From Caldithrix abyssi DSM 13497 (GTDB lineage Bacteria > Electryoneota > AABM5-125-24 > Hatepunaeales > Hatepunaeaceae), in contig CAMBDS010000006.1 of NCBI GenBank assembly GCA_945865405.1, positions 1-64,000 of the forward strand: 64,000 bases of DNA, in the 5' to 3' direction. The translations under genes and the position numbers were made by a program. Under the pieces are notes generated by a model. The model had not been told where the DNA came from, made no database searches, and saw nothing but the letters and a program-made list of their open reading frames with translations. Positions 8,878 through 17,551 of this stretch are shown here, piece after piece (the stretch's first letter is position 1; each line of letters opens with the position of its first letter).

Positions 8878-9105
8878 TTCCTTCCTCCAAATGTGTAAGA
8901 GATTGAAATTGTTTCGAACTAATTGAATGTGCTGTCAGACGAGGGCGTCTGACAGCGGAACTAAGGGGACACCCCCCCTTCGTCCCCCCCGCAAGCGGTG
9001 GGGATATTATGCGCGGGCTGAAATCCCGCGCTCCAAGATAATGACCCGCCGCAGGGTCGGGAGACCCTGCGGCAGAGCGGACTGAAAGTCCGCCCTCCAA
9101 GGGAT
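8878..9105. repeat. Cluster of five repeats between ftsA and ftsZ
   Basis: No gene. In order: a palindrome with AGGG loop at 8931-8956 (arms identical to 5575-5600) and the C-rich block at 8969-9003. Then come hairpins at 9011-9031 (GCGCGGG/CCCGCGC), 9048-9073 (GCCGCAGGGTC/GACCCTGCGGC) and 9077-9093 (GCGGAC/GTCCGC). Two of the hairpins are followed by CTCCAAG. An ftsA-ftsZ transcript would carry all of them. Confidence 0.87.
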
Positions 9106-10362
9106 TTATGTGACGAGACCTTCGAAAATGCCCCGGAGAGAGTTGAACAGCCCGGAGAATGCGCCGCGCTGGGGTCGGGCGGCGGGACTGGAAGTTGTAG
9201 CAGTGCCGTCGCGAAGAGCGTAAAGGACGAGGCCAACCCCGGTCGCGTGGGCAGGGCTTTGGATCGTGTCGGCGAGACCATTCAAGCCACACGGGATGCC
9301 GATTCTGACAGGACGGCGGAAAATGTCTTCGGCGAGTTTGGTTGTGCCGCGAAGAAGGGAAGCTCCTCCGGTCAGGACGATCCCGGCCGAGAGGCGGTCG
9401 AGAAGATCGACTCGCTTGAGTTCGCGCATTACAAGACGGAAAATTTCGTCCATGCGAGCATTGATGACGGCGTTCAGCTCGGCAGGATCAACCTGCTTGG
9501 CTCGCCACTCTCCGTGCTGGGGGACGTTGATCGGCAAGGTTTCTGGCAAAGGCGGGAAGACGCCGCCTTTTTCGATTTTCAGCTTTTCAGCACTCTCGCT
9601 GGCTATGCCGATGACGGCGGCGACGTCGCGGGTGACGTTTTCACCACCGACGCCAATGACAGCCGTGTGCCTGATGGAACCGTCAAGATAGACGACGATG
9701 TCGGTAGTTCCGCCGCCGATGTCGATCAGGGCGACGCCAAGGTCTTTCTCGTCTTCGTCGAGGACGGCGTAGCTTGAGGCCAAAGGCTCGAGGACGAGTT
9801 CCTTCAAGTGCATTCCTGCACCTTTGACGCAGTGGTAGATATTCTGCGAAGAGGCTCTGGCACCGGTGATGATGTGGACGTCAGCCTCGAGTCGCATTCC
9901 GGTCATCCCGACAGGTTCGCGGATGTTCATCTCGTTATCGACGGTGAAGTGCTGCGGGAGAACGTGGAGGACCTCGCGGTCACTGGGAAGCGCCACCTCC
10001 TTGGCCCGTTCGATGACGCGCTCCTTGTCGAACTGGGAGATGATGTTGCCGTAGCCGACTTGCTGGTTCCGCGAGACGGCAATGACGCCGCGACTGTTGA
10101 TCGAGCGGATATGATCACCGGCAACACCGACATAGACCTCGCGCACCTTAGTGCCCGCCATCTGTTCGGCGAGATCGACTGCTTCGCGGATGGCGTCGGT
10201 GGTTTGCTCGATATCGACGACGACACCCCGACGCATGCCGGGGGACTTAGTGGTGCCGACTCCGACGACACGCATCTCGGATGAGTCGCTTATCTCGACG
10301 ATGATTGCGGTGATTTTAGTGGTCCCGAGATCGAGCCCAACTACTGTTTCTGCTATTGGCAT
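9106..10362 (-). CDS. ftsA: Cell division protein FtsA
   Basis: Actin-like ATPase of 418 aa that anchors FtsZ to the membrane. ATG at 10362 is preceded by GGGAGGAAAA. The phosphate-1 motif GLDLGTTKIT begins at residue 9, phosphate-2 LIDIGGGTTDIVV lies near 208 and the adenosine motif LTGGASLLRG near 337. The C-terminus FSGLFNSLRGIFEGL forms an amphipathic helix typical of the FtsA membrane-targeting sequence. The domain 1C region (about 85-165) is present. Confidence 0.97.
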   Translation of the reverse strand: MPIAETVVGLDLGTTKITAIIVEISDSSEMRVVGVGTTKSPGMRRGVVVDIEQTTDAIREAVDLAEQMAGTKVREVYVGVAGDHIRSINSRGVIAVSRNQQVGYGNIISQFDKERVIERAKEVALPSDREVLHVLPQHFTVDNEMNIREPVGMTGMRLEADVHIITGARASSQNIYHCVKGAGMHLKELVLEPLASSYAVLDEDEKDLGVALIDIGGGTTDIVVYLDGSIRHTAVIGVGGENVTRDVAAVIGIASESAEKLKIEKGGVFPPLPETLPINVPQHGEWRAKQVDPAELNAVINARMDEIFRLVMRELKRVDLLDRLSAGIVLTGGASLLRGTTKLAEDIFRRPVRIGIPCGLNGLADTIQSPAHATGVGLVLYALRDGTATTSSPAARPQRGAFSGLFNSLRGIFEGLVT

Positions 10363-10421
10363 TTTTCCTCCCGGAATGTCCGGATGTTTTTCATGACGGC
10401 CTTAACCGAGTTCTTGGTACT

Positions 10422-10441
10422 GGCAGACGAGGACGTCTGCC
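10422..10441. repeat. Palindrome, AGGA loop
   Basis: Arms GGCAGACG and CGTCTGCC around AGGA, in the ftsQ-ftsA gap. Confidence 0.85.
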
Positions 10442-10471
10442 TGAAGGAATCTTGTATCCTTCAATCAACTC

Positions 10472-11173
10472 TTAACCTTCTGTTCCAGTGATGACCATTG
10501 CGGGGTAGCGCAGGTCAACGTATTCACAACCAGCAGGGATTTCGTTCCCTTTTTGCTGAAGAAAATGTTCGAGTTTGGAGAGCACCGCGGGACTCGACGG
10601 ATCAGGTGCAAGAATTTTTGCGCCGCTGTCTTGCAAACGAAAATCGAACCGACCGGAGACGAACGAAATTTCGGCAAGGTGATCGAAGACGATGGGAAAG
10701 CCGTCCTGAATTGTGCCGGCGAGTCTTGCGGCCTTGCGTAGTGAAGCGGAACCTTTCTTGCCGAGATCGAAATCACCGGTCAGGACAGGAACGTCGATAA
10801 CCTCTTTGGGGCCTGCGGTCGGGAAAAGCGCTCCGGTCGCGTCGATCAGCCAGATTTGGCTGCGGTATATGGCGGCGACGGGCTGACGTTCTTCGACCTT
10901 GATGACGATCCTGCCAGGGAGCCGCATTACGACCTTGGCACTGGCAACGCCGGGGATTTTCTCGACCTCAGCCGCGACTCGATCCAACGGAAGGCGCATG
11001 ATGTTCATGTCGCGCTTCAGCTTGGAAACGGCGACGATCTCTTTCTCTTTAAGCCTTTTGATGCCCAACACCTGAACAGTTTCGAGGTTGCTCCAGGACG
11101 AGCGTTCCAACAGTGACCAGCCAGCGCGGTAAAGCCCGTAGCCGACTCCACCGAGTCCGATAGCGAAAACCAA
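10472..11173 (-). CDS. ftsQ: Cell division protein FtsQ (start uncertain)
   Basis: Bitopic divisome protein with a POTRA domain. The first usable start is TTG at 11173, giving 233 aa that begin inside a membrane segment (VFAIGLGGVGYGLY). The same frame stays open upstream for about 60 bases and encodes a very plausible anchor start, NIRTIKAKLTRWTLLG, with the expected basic residues. It contains no ATG, GTG or TTG before a TAA at 11237-11239. The POTRA region follows (VQVLGIKRLKEKEIV...), then the beta domain. Either a rare codon (ATC) starts it, or the start was lost in a rearrangement or a sequencing error. Its place between murB and ftsA supports the identity. Confidence 0.85.
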   Translation of the reverse strand: MVFAIGLGGVGYGLYRAGWSLLERSSWSNLETVQVLGIKRLKEKEIVAVSKLKRDMNIMRLPLDRVAAEVEKIPGVASAKVVMRLPGRIVIKVEERQPVAAIYRSQIWLIDATGALFPTAGPKEVIDVPVLTGDFDLGKKGSASLRKAARLAGTIQDGFPIVFDHLAEISFVSGRFDFRLQDSGAKILAPDPSSPAVLSKLEHFLQQKGNEIPAGCEYVDLRYPAMVITGTEG

Positions 11174-11476
11174 ACCGAGTAGAGTCCAGCGGGTTAGTTT
11201 TGCTTTGATTGTGCGGATATTTGATTGAAAGCTGATTTAAAGGAACCTGAAGTTGATGTTTGTTTTGATATCTGCCACATTACGCTACGCTTGAAACGTG
11301 GCAGGAACCGAATTAGGGACTTAATGCCGTCGGGACGACGGCGGAACGTGCCGGCGAGACGCCAGCGTTACGGGCGGACAAGAGTGTCCGCCCTCCAAGA
11401 GAATATGGTGACAGACAGGAATGTCTGTCCTCCCCGAACAGATTCGCCCAGCAAGCTGTGCAGCACACACACGGCG
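11174..11476. repeat. Spacer between murB and ftsQ with two hairpins
   Basis: Hairpins at 11372-11393 (GGGCGGACA/TGTCCGCCC, loop AGAG) and 11410-11429 (GACAGACA/TGTCTGTC, loop GGAA). The second is followed by the same TCCCCGAA tail as 6356-6375. Bases 11174-11236 probably encode the true N-terminus of FtsQ. Nothing else is recognised. Confidence 0.8.
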
Positions 11477-12445
11477 TTAGTTATCTTCGAAAAGGCTGCC
11501 TTTGAAGCCGAGGGTCCTGACTTCCATTTCGAGGAGGACGCCGAACTGATCGTGAACCAAGCCTCTGAGACGCCGGATAAGCCTGACGACATCGGCGGAA
11601 CTGCCGCTGCCTGTGTTGACGATGAAGTTGGCGTGTAGCAAAGAAACTTCGACACCACCTTCTTTCATCCCCTTCCCACCAACTGCTTCGACCATTTTTG
11701 CCGAGAAGCCACCTACCGGGTTTTTGAAGACGCTTCCCGCCGAAGGTAAAGTCATGACGTTGCGGCGGAAACGGTCGGTGATAGTATCTTCGACGGCGCG
11801 GATGACCTGGCTCTTACGGCGTTTCAACATCAGGAAATTTGCCCGTGTTATTGTCTTGCCGACAAAGGCTGGAGCACTGCGATAGCCAAAGCCGATTTGA
11901 TCCTTCTCCAAGCGAACCGATACGCCATCAGAGCCGACAACCGTTACATCGATAAGCCGGTCTGAGATTGCCATGCCGAATGCACCCGCGTTCATCGACA
12001 TCCCGCCCCCTACACCACCCGGAATGCCCGCCAGCTTTTCCATACCACTCAAGCCGTTTTCTGCCGCAATCCGGACAACCTCCCCCAACCATGCCCCACC
12101 GCCTGCCGTCAAACTTTCGCCATCTACAACTATCTCCCTTGCGCCTTCGGCAAGGTCTATCACACATCCGGCAAAGCCGTCATCGGAAACCAATAAGTTC
12201 GTACCGTAACCGATGGTGAAGAACGCCAGCCCGACGCTGTTGCAGAATTGGATCAGCCTGTTCAAGGCGCTCTCGGATGATGGATAGGCGTATAGCCTTG
12301 CCGGTCCACCAACCCGCCATGAAGTGTGTTTTGAGAGCATTTCGTCCAACAGGCAACGACAGGAAGTTTCGCGCTCAATCCGGACCTTCAACTCATCGAC
12401 TAATTTCTGATCCTTAAGATCCGACGCAGTGAGAAGTCGAGACAT
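11477..12445 (-). CDS. murB: UDP-N-acetylenolpyruvoylglucosamine reductase MurB
   Basis: FAD-dependent cytoplasmic enzyme that reduces enolpyruvyl-UDP-GlcNAc to UDP-MurNAc with NADPH. It has 322 aa, ATG at 12445, one base after the murC stop. The FAD-binding part begins HTSWRVGGPARL near residue 40 and contains GYGTNLLVSDDG. The tyrosine/arginine pair is in GYRSAPAF, the catalytic serine in PSAGSVFKNP near residue 235, and the catalytic glutamate in the C-terminal LLEMEVRTLGF. All expected active-site residues are seen. The N-terminal 35 residues form a short helical extension. Confidence 0.97.
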   Translation of the reverse strand: MSRLLTASDLKDQKLVDELKVRIERETSCRCLLDEMLSKHTSWRVGGPARLYAYPSSESALNRLIQFCNSVGLAFFTIGYGTNLLVSDDGFAGCVIDLAEGAREIVVDGESLTAGGGAWLGEVVRIAAENGLSGMEKLAGIPGGVGGGMSMNAGAFGMAISDRLIDVTVVGSDGVSVRLEKDQIGFGYRSAPAFVGKTITRANFLMLKRRKSQVIRAVEDTITDRFRRNVMTLPSAGSVFKNPVGGFSAKMVEAVGGKGMKEGGVEVSLLHANFIVNTGSGSSADVVRLIRRLRGLVHDQFGVLLEMEVRTLGFKGSLFEDN

Positions 12446-12446
12446 G

Positions 12447-13829
12447 TTAGGCTTTGAGACCTTCCATAATCATCGGGGCAAGCTTGTAAACGTCACCCGC
12501 GCCTATTGTCAACAGCATGTCGCCGGGCTTCAAGATGGCGCGGACAGCATCGACAACCTTGCTGCGATCATCGAGACCGATGATGTTCTTGTGCCCTAGC
12601 TCGCGGGCGGCGTCGACGATAAGCTGGTTGGTGACTCCCGCTATTGGCCGTTCACGCGCCGGGTAGATCGGGAGGATAATTACCGTATCTGCGGCGAGAA
12701 GAGCTCTACCAAAATCTTTGGCGAGACTTTGCGTCCGGCTATAGAGGTGGGGCTGGAAGATCGCCACCAAAGGCCTTTTCCAACCATCTTTTGCCGCCGC
12801 AAGGGTCGCCGATATCTCTGCCGGGTGATGGGCGAAGTCGTCAACAATCATTACCCCGTTGACTTCACCCAAAATCTCAAAGCGTCGGTGGACACCTTCA
12901 AACCGTTCAAGGGCAGATTTTATCTGGTGAAACGGAATACACAATTCGAGACCAATAGCTATCGAGGCGAGGGCGTTGAGAACATTGTGCCTGCCGGGCA
13001 GGGGCAACACAACTTCACCCAGATTTCCACCTTCAACCGAGACTGTGAAAGTTGTCTCCATCGCATTGAATTTGGTGATATTGCCGATAACATTTGCCGA
13101 AGGGGTCAAACCGTATGTCAAAACTGAGCGATTGAAGCGGTGGAGAACTTTTTGGATCGAAGGTTCGTCCAAACAGACAATCGTCCTGCCATAGAAGGGG
13201 ACAGAATTGCCAAACTGGATAAATGCATCTTCAAGGGCCTGAAATGAACCGTAACACTCGAGATGATCGACGTCGATGTTGGTGATGACGACCAAAGTCG
13301 GGGTGAGCCGGAGGAAAGACTGATCGAACTCATCGGCTTCGGCGACCAGAATATCGCCTGCACCCTGCCTGACTCCACCCTCTACCCTGCGCAACCTGCC
13401 ACCGACGATTACGGTTGGGTCGAAGCCACCTGCGGCTACCACCAAGCCGGTCAAGCTGGTGGTTGTTGTCTTGCCGTGCGTGCCGGAAATAGCGATACCG
13501 GCTTTCATCCGCATCAGTTCGGCGAGCATTACAGCTCGAGAAATCAGCGGAATTTTGTTGGAACGTGCCGCGACAAGCTCTACGTGGTCGCTCTTGATGG
13601 CGCTCGAATAGACAACGGCTTCAGCTCCACCGACGTAAGAAGCGTCGTGACCGATAGAAACCTCGGCACCCATTCCCCGCAAACGACGGGTCAGATCGGA
13701 CTCGCTCATGTCGCTTCCGGTGACGCGAAAACCGGTGCCGATCAAGACTTCGGCGATGCCGGACATCCCTGAGCCACCGATGCCGACCATGTGAATTCGG
13801 CGGAAGCGCTTGAGCAAGATATCAAGCAT
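12447..13829 (-). CDS. murC: UDP-N-acetylmuramate--L-alanine ligase MurC
   Basis: ATP-dependent ligase that adds L-Ala to UDP-MurNAc. I choose ATG at 13829 (MLDILLKRFRRIHMVGIGG, 460 aa), which overlaps the murG stop by 8 bases. A TTG four codons earlier is possible. The N-terminal nucleotide-fold motif is GIGGSGMSGIA, the ATP loop SGTHGKTTT near residue 110 and the Mur-ligase DEFDQSF region near 170. HHPAEI lies in the middle of the C-terminal half. It precedes murB by one base, which suggests strong translational coupling. Confidence 0.97.
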   Translation of the reverse strand: MLDILLKRFRRIHMVGIGGSGMSGIAEVLIGTGFRVTGSDMSESDLTRRLRGMGAEVSIGHDASYVGGAEAVVYSSAIKSDHVELVAARSNKIPLISRAVMLAELMRMKAGIAISGTHGKTTTTSLTGLVVAAGGFDPTVIVGGRLRRVEGGVRQGAGDILVAEADEFDQSFLRLTPTLVVITNIDVDHLECYGSFQALEDAFIQFGNSVPFYGRTIVCLDEPSIQKVLHRFNRSVLTYGLTPSANVIGNITKFNAMETTFTVSVEGGNLGEVVLPLPGRHNVLNALASIAIGLELCIPFHQIKSALERFEGVHRRFEILGEVNGVMIVDDFAHHPAEISATLAAAKDGWKRPLVAIFQPHLYSRTQSLAKDFGRALLAADTVIILPIYPARERPIAGVTNQLIVDAARELGHKNIIGLDDRSKVVDAVRAILKPGDMLLTIGAGDVYKLAPMIMEGLKA

Positions 13830-14940
13830 TAACCGTCCCAAGCATATTGGCAGCGATCAGTCGAGCGGCGTCAGGACGGGCTAATTTCAGGAAATTTGCG
13901 CTCATTCTGGCCAAAGTCCCTTGGTTTATCGTTTCGTTAAGCGTTTGCAGAAGCCTTTCGGGGGTCAGGTCTTTGTCTCTAATCATTATGCCGCCGCCAG
14001 CCATCTCGACCGCCTGTGCGTTCGCCTCCTGATGACCTTCGGCGGAATAAGGAAAGGGGACGAGTAGCGCCGGCAGTCCTGCCACGGCAAGCTCGGAAAG
14101 GGTCATGATGCCGCAACGGGTGACGGCGATATCGGCTGCTGCAATTGCGGCGGCCATTCGGGCTGGCTCAAGAAATTTTTCGACCAAAAAGTTACGGCTA
14201 CTGTTTGTGTCAGTTGCGTTTTCAGTTTCCCACTGTTTGCCGGTCTGCCAGATCAGATTGTAACCCTGTTCGATCAGTGCGTCTTTAGCACCGGAAATTG
14301 CCTGATTGATGGTTCTGGCTCCGCCGCTGCCTCCGGTCGCAAGGAGAGTGATCCGGTCTGGATCCAAGCCCAACGCAATCCTTGCCTCGTGCTTGTTCAG
14401 TCGCCCGATAGAGTCGGAAACGGGAAAACCGGTCAAGAGAAAGTTGTTTGCGTTCGAACCGAAATAGTCCTTAGTCTGGTCAAAGGCGATGTAAATTTTG
14501 GCGGCCTTTCTGCCGAGTAACCTAGTGACAAGCCCGGGATAAGCGTTTCCGTCAGTGAGATAATAAGGCAAACGCATAAAGCGAGCGGCGGCGCATGCTG
14601 GCCAGGATGAGAAGCCACCACTGCCGAAGACCATCTTCACGTTGTTCTGCCGAAGTATTTTGCGCGCCTGAATGATCGAATTGCCTGCTAAAAAAGGGAC
14701 TGCCAAGTTGGGAAACAGCACCCCCCGACGAAGGGGCTTAATTGAGACGGAAAAAAAATCGATGCCTTCAACCATTGCCAGACGTTCCTCGAGACTACCG
14801 GTGTTACCAACGTAGATAAGCTTGATACCGGGCGATTGTTTGCGCAACTCGCGACCTACTGCTAACGCAGGCATAACGTGCCCGCCAGTGCCTCCACCGG
14901 CGAGGGCGACCGCGTGCTGATTAGTCAAAGGAGGCGACAC
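13822..14940 (-). CDS. murG: Undecaprenyl-PP-MurNAc-pentapeptide GlcNAc transferase MurG
   Basis: GT-B glycosyltransferase that makes lipid II at the cytoplasmic face of the inner membrane. GTG at 14940 (372 aa) lies inside the end of ftsW (20-base overlap). The N-terminal loop GGGTGGHVMPAL is near residue 15. The second loop ATGGSGGARTIN is near 196 and the UDP-GlcNAc binding part TRCGIMTLSELAVAGLPALLVPFP near 270 (SELAVAG is the recognisable core). Length and motifs are standard. Confidence 0.97.
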   Translation of the reverse strand: MSPPLTNQHAVALAGGGTGGHVMPALAVGRELRKQSPGIKLIYVGNTGSLEERLAMVEGIDFFSVSIKPLRRGVLFPNLAVPFLAGNSIIQARKILRQNNVKMVFGSGGFSSWPACAAARFMRLPYYLTDGNAYPGLVTRLLGRKAAKIYIAFDQTKDYFGSNANNFLLTGFPVSDSIGRLNKHEARIALGLDPDRITLLATGGSGGARTINQAISGAKDALIEQGYNLIWQTGKQWETENATDTNSSRNFLVEKFLEPARMAAAIAAADIAVTRCGIMTLSELAVAGLPALLVPFPYSAEGHQEANAQAVEMAGGGIMIRDKDLTPERLLQTLNETINQGTLARMSANFLKLARPDAARLIAANMLGTVNA

Positions 14941-16096
14941 GCCGCGAAAGCTGCCACAGGACGCCCATGCTCCAGAGCGAGATTATCAGCGACGACCCGC
15001 CGTTACTGATAAATGGCAAGGGCAACCCGGTGACGGGGATAATACCGACCGTGACGGACATGTGAACGAGCGCGAACATTAGGAGCGAGGCGATCAGACC
15101 GCTACCGAAAAGGAAGCAGAAACGGTCGGTCTGCAACTTCAGGATCTTTAGCGACTTCAGGTAAAGGATCACAAATGCGATCAGGACGGCGGCTGCTCCC
15201 CAGAGGCCCAACTCCTCGCCAACGTTGGAAAAGATGAAGTCGGTGTGCAGTTCGGGAAGGAACGCCATTTTTTGTTTGCCCTGTCCGAGGCCTGCTCCGA
15301 ATATGCCGCCTCTGCCGAAGCCGATCATTGACTGGAAGCTCTGGTAGTTTTCATCTGAGATCGACGAAGCGTCGTAGTTCAGGAAAAAGTTGACGAAGCC
15401 GAGGATACGCTTGCGAGTATAACCAATCACCATTGCCGCGACAAGCGTGACGCCCACTACCCCACCCGTTACCGCCCAAAACTGTCGCTTCTCCAAGCCA
15501 GCGAGAAAGAGAATCAGCGCTACAAGAGCGGCGATCATTGCGGCTCCGGAAAGGTCACGCTGGAGAAAGGTGAGGGCGATGATAATGGCGACGGGGATCA
15601 TCGGTTTTAGCAATGCACGGTTGAGCCTAAGTCCGAAACTGACATCGTCGGAAAGCAGTCGGGCGAGAAAGATGATGACGACGATGCGGGCTAACTCGGA
15701 CGTTTGCAAAGTCAAGCCGAGAATGGGAATCCAACGGCGGGTCGATTGGATCAGCGGCGCAAAGATGGACTGCAGGATCATCAGCAAGATGACGCCAAGT
15801 ATCGCAAGTTTGGCGTACTTCCGATAGAGCGAAACATCAACCATCATCCCGCCAAAGAGGGCTGTGAAACCCAAAGCGACCAAACCAGTCTGGCGGACGA
15901 GATAGTACCAATCGGAGGCGTGTCGTTCGGCTGAGACATAGAAGGTCGCCGAGTAAACCATCACCAAACCGAAGAGAGTGAGGAAAGTTGGCAACAACCA
16001 CAACGTCGAGTCACCCGGAACGGTTGAGCCGCGAGGGTTTCCCTTCCAGCCACTCAGGGGAGTGACCTCATTGTTGTGCTTGAAAAACATCCTCAT
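14921..16096 (-). CDS. ftsW: Septal peptidoglycan polymerase FtsW
   Basis: SEDS-family glycosyltransferase of 391 aa with about ten membrane segments. It works with the FtsI transpeptidase at the septum. ATG at 16096 overlaps the murD stop (ATGA). Recognisable family segments are QRDLSGAAMIAA, the long loop after it with SIGFGRGG-like SMIGFGRGGIFGAGLGQ, LPELHTDFIFSNVGEE and the C-terminal LPFISNGGSSLI. These place it in FtsW rather than in an unrelated transporter family; FtsW and RodA are told apart here by the dcw context. Confidence 0.96.
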   Translation of the reverse strand: MRMFFKHNNEVTPLSGWKGNPRGSTVPGDSTLWLLPTFLTLFGLVMVYSATFYVSAERHASDWYYLVRQTGLVALGFTALFGGMMVDVSLYRKYAKLAILGVILLMILQSIFAPLIQSTRRWIPILGLTLQTSELARIVVIIFLARLLSDDVSFGLRLNRALLKPMIPVAIIIALTFLQRDLSGAAMIAALVALILFLAGLEKRQFWAVTGGVVGVTLVAAMVIGYTRKRILGFVNFFLNYDASSISDENYQSFQSMIGFGRGGIFGAGLGQGKQKMAFLPELHTDFIFSNVGEELGLWGAAAVLIAFVILYLKSLKILKLQTDRFCFLFGSGLIASLLMFALVHMSVTVGIIPVTGLPLPFISNGGSSLIISLWSMGVLWQLSRRVASFD

Positions 16097-17436
16097 TTCA
16101 TATCCGTAACGAGTTGGCGGAAGACTTCACCACGGTGCTCGAAATTGTTGAACTGGTCAAAGGAGGCACAAAGCGGCGAAAGCAATACAGTGTCACCGGG
16201 AACAGCGTGTTCACGAGCTATACCGAGCGCATCTGCCAAAGTCGTCGTGGGGATGACCTGGACGAGGTCACCGAGATCGCGCTCGATTTCGGGGGCTGCT
16301 TCGCCAAAGGTGACGATCATTTTGACTTTGCCTGAAATAGTGTCACGGATTTCCTTAAATCCACCTTTTTTTGGTCTTCCACCTGCCAGAAGAATTACAG
16401 GCGGCTCGGTCGCGGCCAGAGCCCATTTACCTGCATCGACGTTGGTTGCTTTGCTGTCGTTGATGTAATAGACACCCTCGAACTGACGGATCATTTCCAG
16501 ACGATGGGGCAGTCCCTTGAAGGCTTCAACGCCCGCGATTACCGCCTCATCCGTGACTCCGACAAGTTTCGCCATCAGTATGGCTGCCAGGAGGTTGGCT
16601 TCGTTGTGCCTGCCGGGAAGGGTCGAAGTTCGGCGCGAAACCTTCCAGCTCTGTTTGTCTGGCAGGATGAAGACGAAATCATCACACTCCAGCCATCCGC
16701 CTTTTGTCAAGGGACCTGCGAGTGAGAACGGGACTTTTGTCGCGCGGGAATTGGCGACTAACTCGACGACTGCCAAATCGTCAGCGTTAAAGACGAGGAA
16801 GTCCGCCTCTGTCTGGTTTTCCCAAATCCTTGCTTTTGCCCGACCGTAATTTTCGAGATTGCCGTGACGCTCGAGGTGGTCGGGCGAAATGTTCAAGAGC
16901 GCTGAAACTTTGGGCCTAAAGTTGACGATTGACTCAAGCTGGTAGCTTGAGAGTTCCAACGAAATCAGAGAGTCTGCCGTGGTTTGCCCGGCTATTTCGA
17001 TCAACGGTTTGCCGATATTCCCGACGGCGAAGGCGGGACGCCCGCTTTGCTTGAAGATTTCACCGAGAAGCACGGTGGTCGTTGACTTGCCGTTAGATCC
17101 GGTGATTGCGGCGAAGGTGCCTTTTGAGTGCCGCCAACCGAGCTCGATTTCGCCGATAACTTCTGCGCCCTGACGAACTCGCTCTTGAATTGCCGGCGTC
17201 AAAGGCGGGATGCCAGGACTGAGAACGACAAGACCAGCTGGTCTGACAAGTGCGTCGTTGTGACCGCCAAGAAAAACCTCCGCGCCGAGTGCTCGCAAGA
17301 CTGTGGCAGACTTCCGCAAATTTTCCGAGTCGCCGTCGTCGGAAGCGACGACTGTCCAGCCGTCGTTCACGAGCCACTCAACCGCTGCCCGACCTGTTAC
17401 CCCCAACCCGAAAACGTGTGCCCGACGAAGAATCAT
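16093..17436 (-). CDS. murD: UDP-N-acetylmuramoylalanine--D-glutamate ligase MurD
   Basis: ATP-dependent ligase adding D-Glu to UDP-MurNAc-L-Ala. ATG at 17436, 447 aa. The N-terminal fold begins AHVFGLGVTGRAAVEWL, the ATP loop is ITGSNGKSTTTVLLG near residue 115, and the central domain contains LNISPDHLERHG. The C-terminal domain has NDSKATNVDAG near 330 and ends with LLSPLCASFDQF. All are typical. Its end overlaps ftsW by 4 bases. Confidence 0.97.
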   Translation of the reverse strand: MILRRAHVFGLGVTGRAAVEWLVNDGWTVVASDDGDSENLRKSATVLRALGAEVFLGGHNDALVRPAGLVVLSPGIPPLTPAIQERVRQGAEVIGEIELGWRHSKGTFAAITGSNGKSTTTVLLGEIFKQSGRPAFAVGNIGKPLIEIAGQTTADSLISLELSSYQLESIVNFRPKVSALLNISPDHLERHGNLENYGRAKARIWENQTEADFLVFNADDLAVVELVANSRATKVPFSLAGPLTKGGWLECDDFVFILPDKQSWKVSRRTSTLPGRHNEANLLAAILMAKLVGVTDEAVIAGVEAFKGLPHRLEMIRQFEGVYYINDSKATNVDAGKWALAATEPPVILLAGGRPKKGGFKEIRDTISGKVKMIVTFGEAAPEIERDLGDLVQVIPTTTLADALGIAREHAVPGDTVLLSPLCASFDQFNNFEHRGEVFRQLVTDMK

Positions 17437-17472
17437 TACCTCGAGTTCTTTGATTTAATAGGTGATTCTGCA

Positions 17473-17536
17473 GTCAGACGCCCTCGTCTGACGGAAAATT
17501 TGTGCTTAATGCAGGCAGACGAGGGCGTCTGCCTGC
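17473..17536. repeat. Two opposed palindromes between mraY and murD
   Basis: The first (17473-17492, arms GTCAGACG/CGTCTGAC) has loop CCCT and is thus the reverse orientation of the AGGG-loop type. The second (17511-17536, arms GCAGGCAGACG/CGTCTGCCTGC) has loop AGGG. Confidence 0.85.
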
Positions 17537-17551
17537 GGGAATCTTGAAACT

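Noticed and set aside
5310-9105. CRISPR-like array
   Set aside because: The repeats are palindromes of several types at irregular spacing, without constant-length spacers or cas genes.
9247-9777. 176-codon frame opposite ftsA
   Set aside because: Shadow of a strongly conserved gene in the opposite frame.
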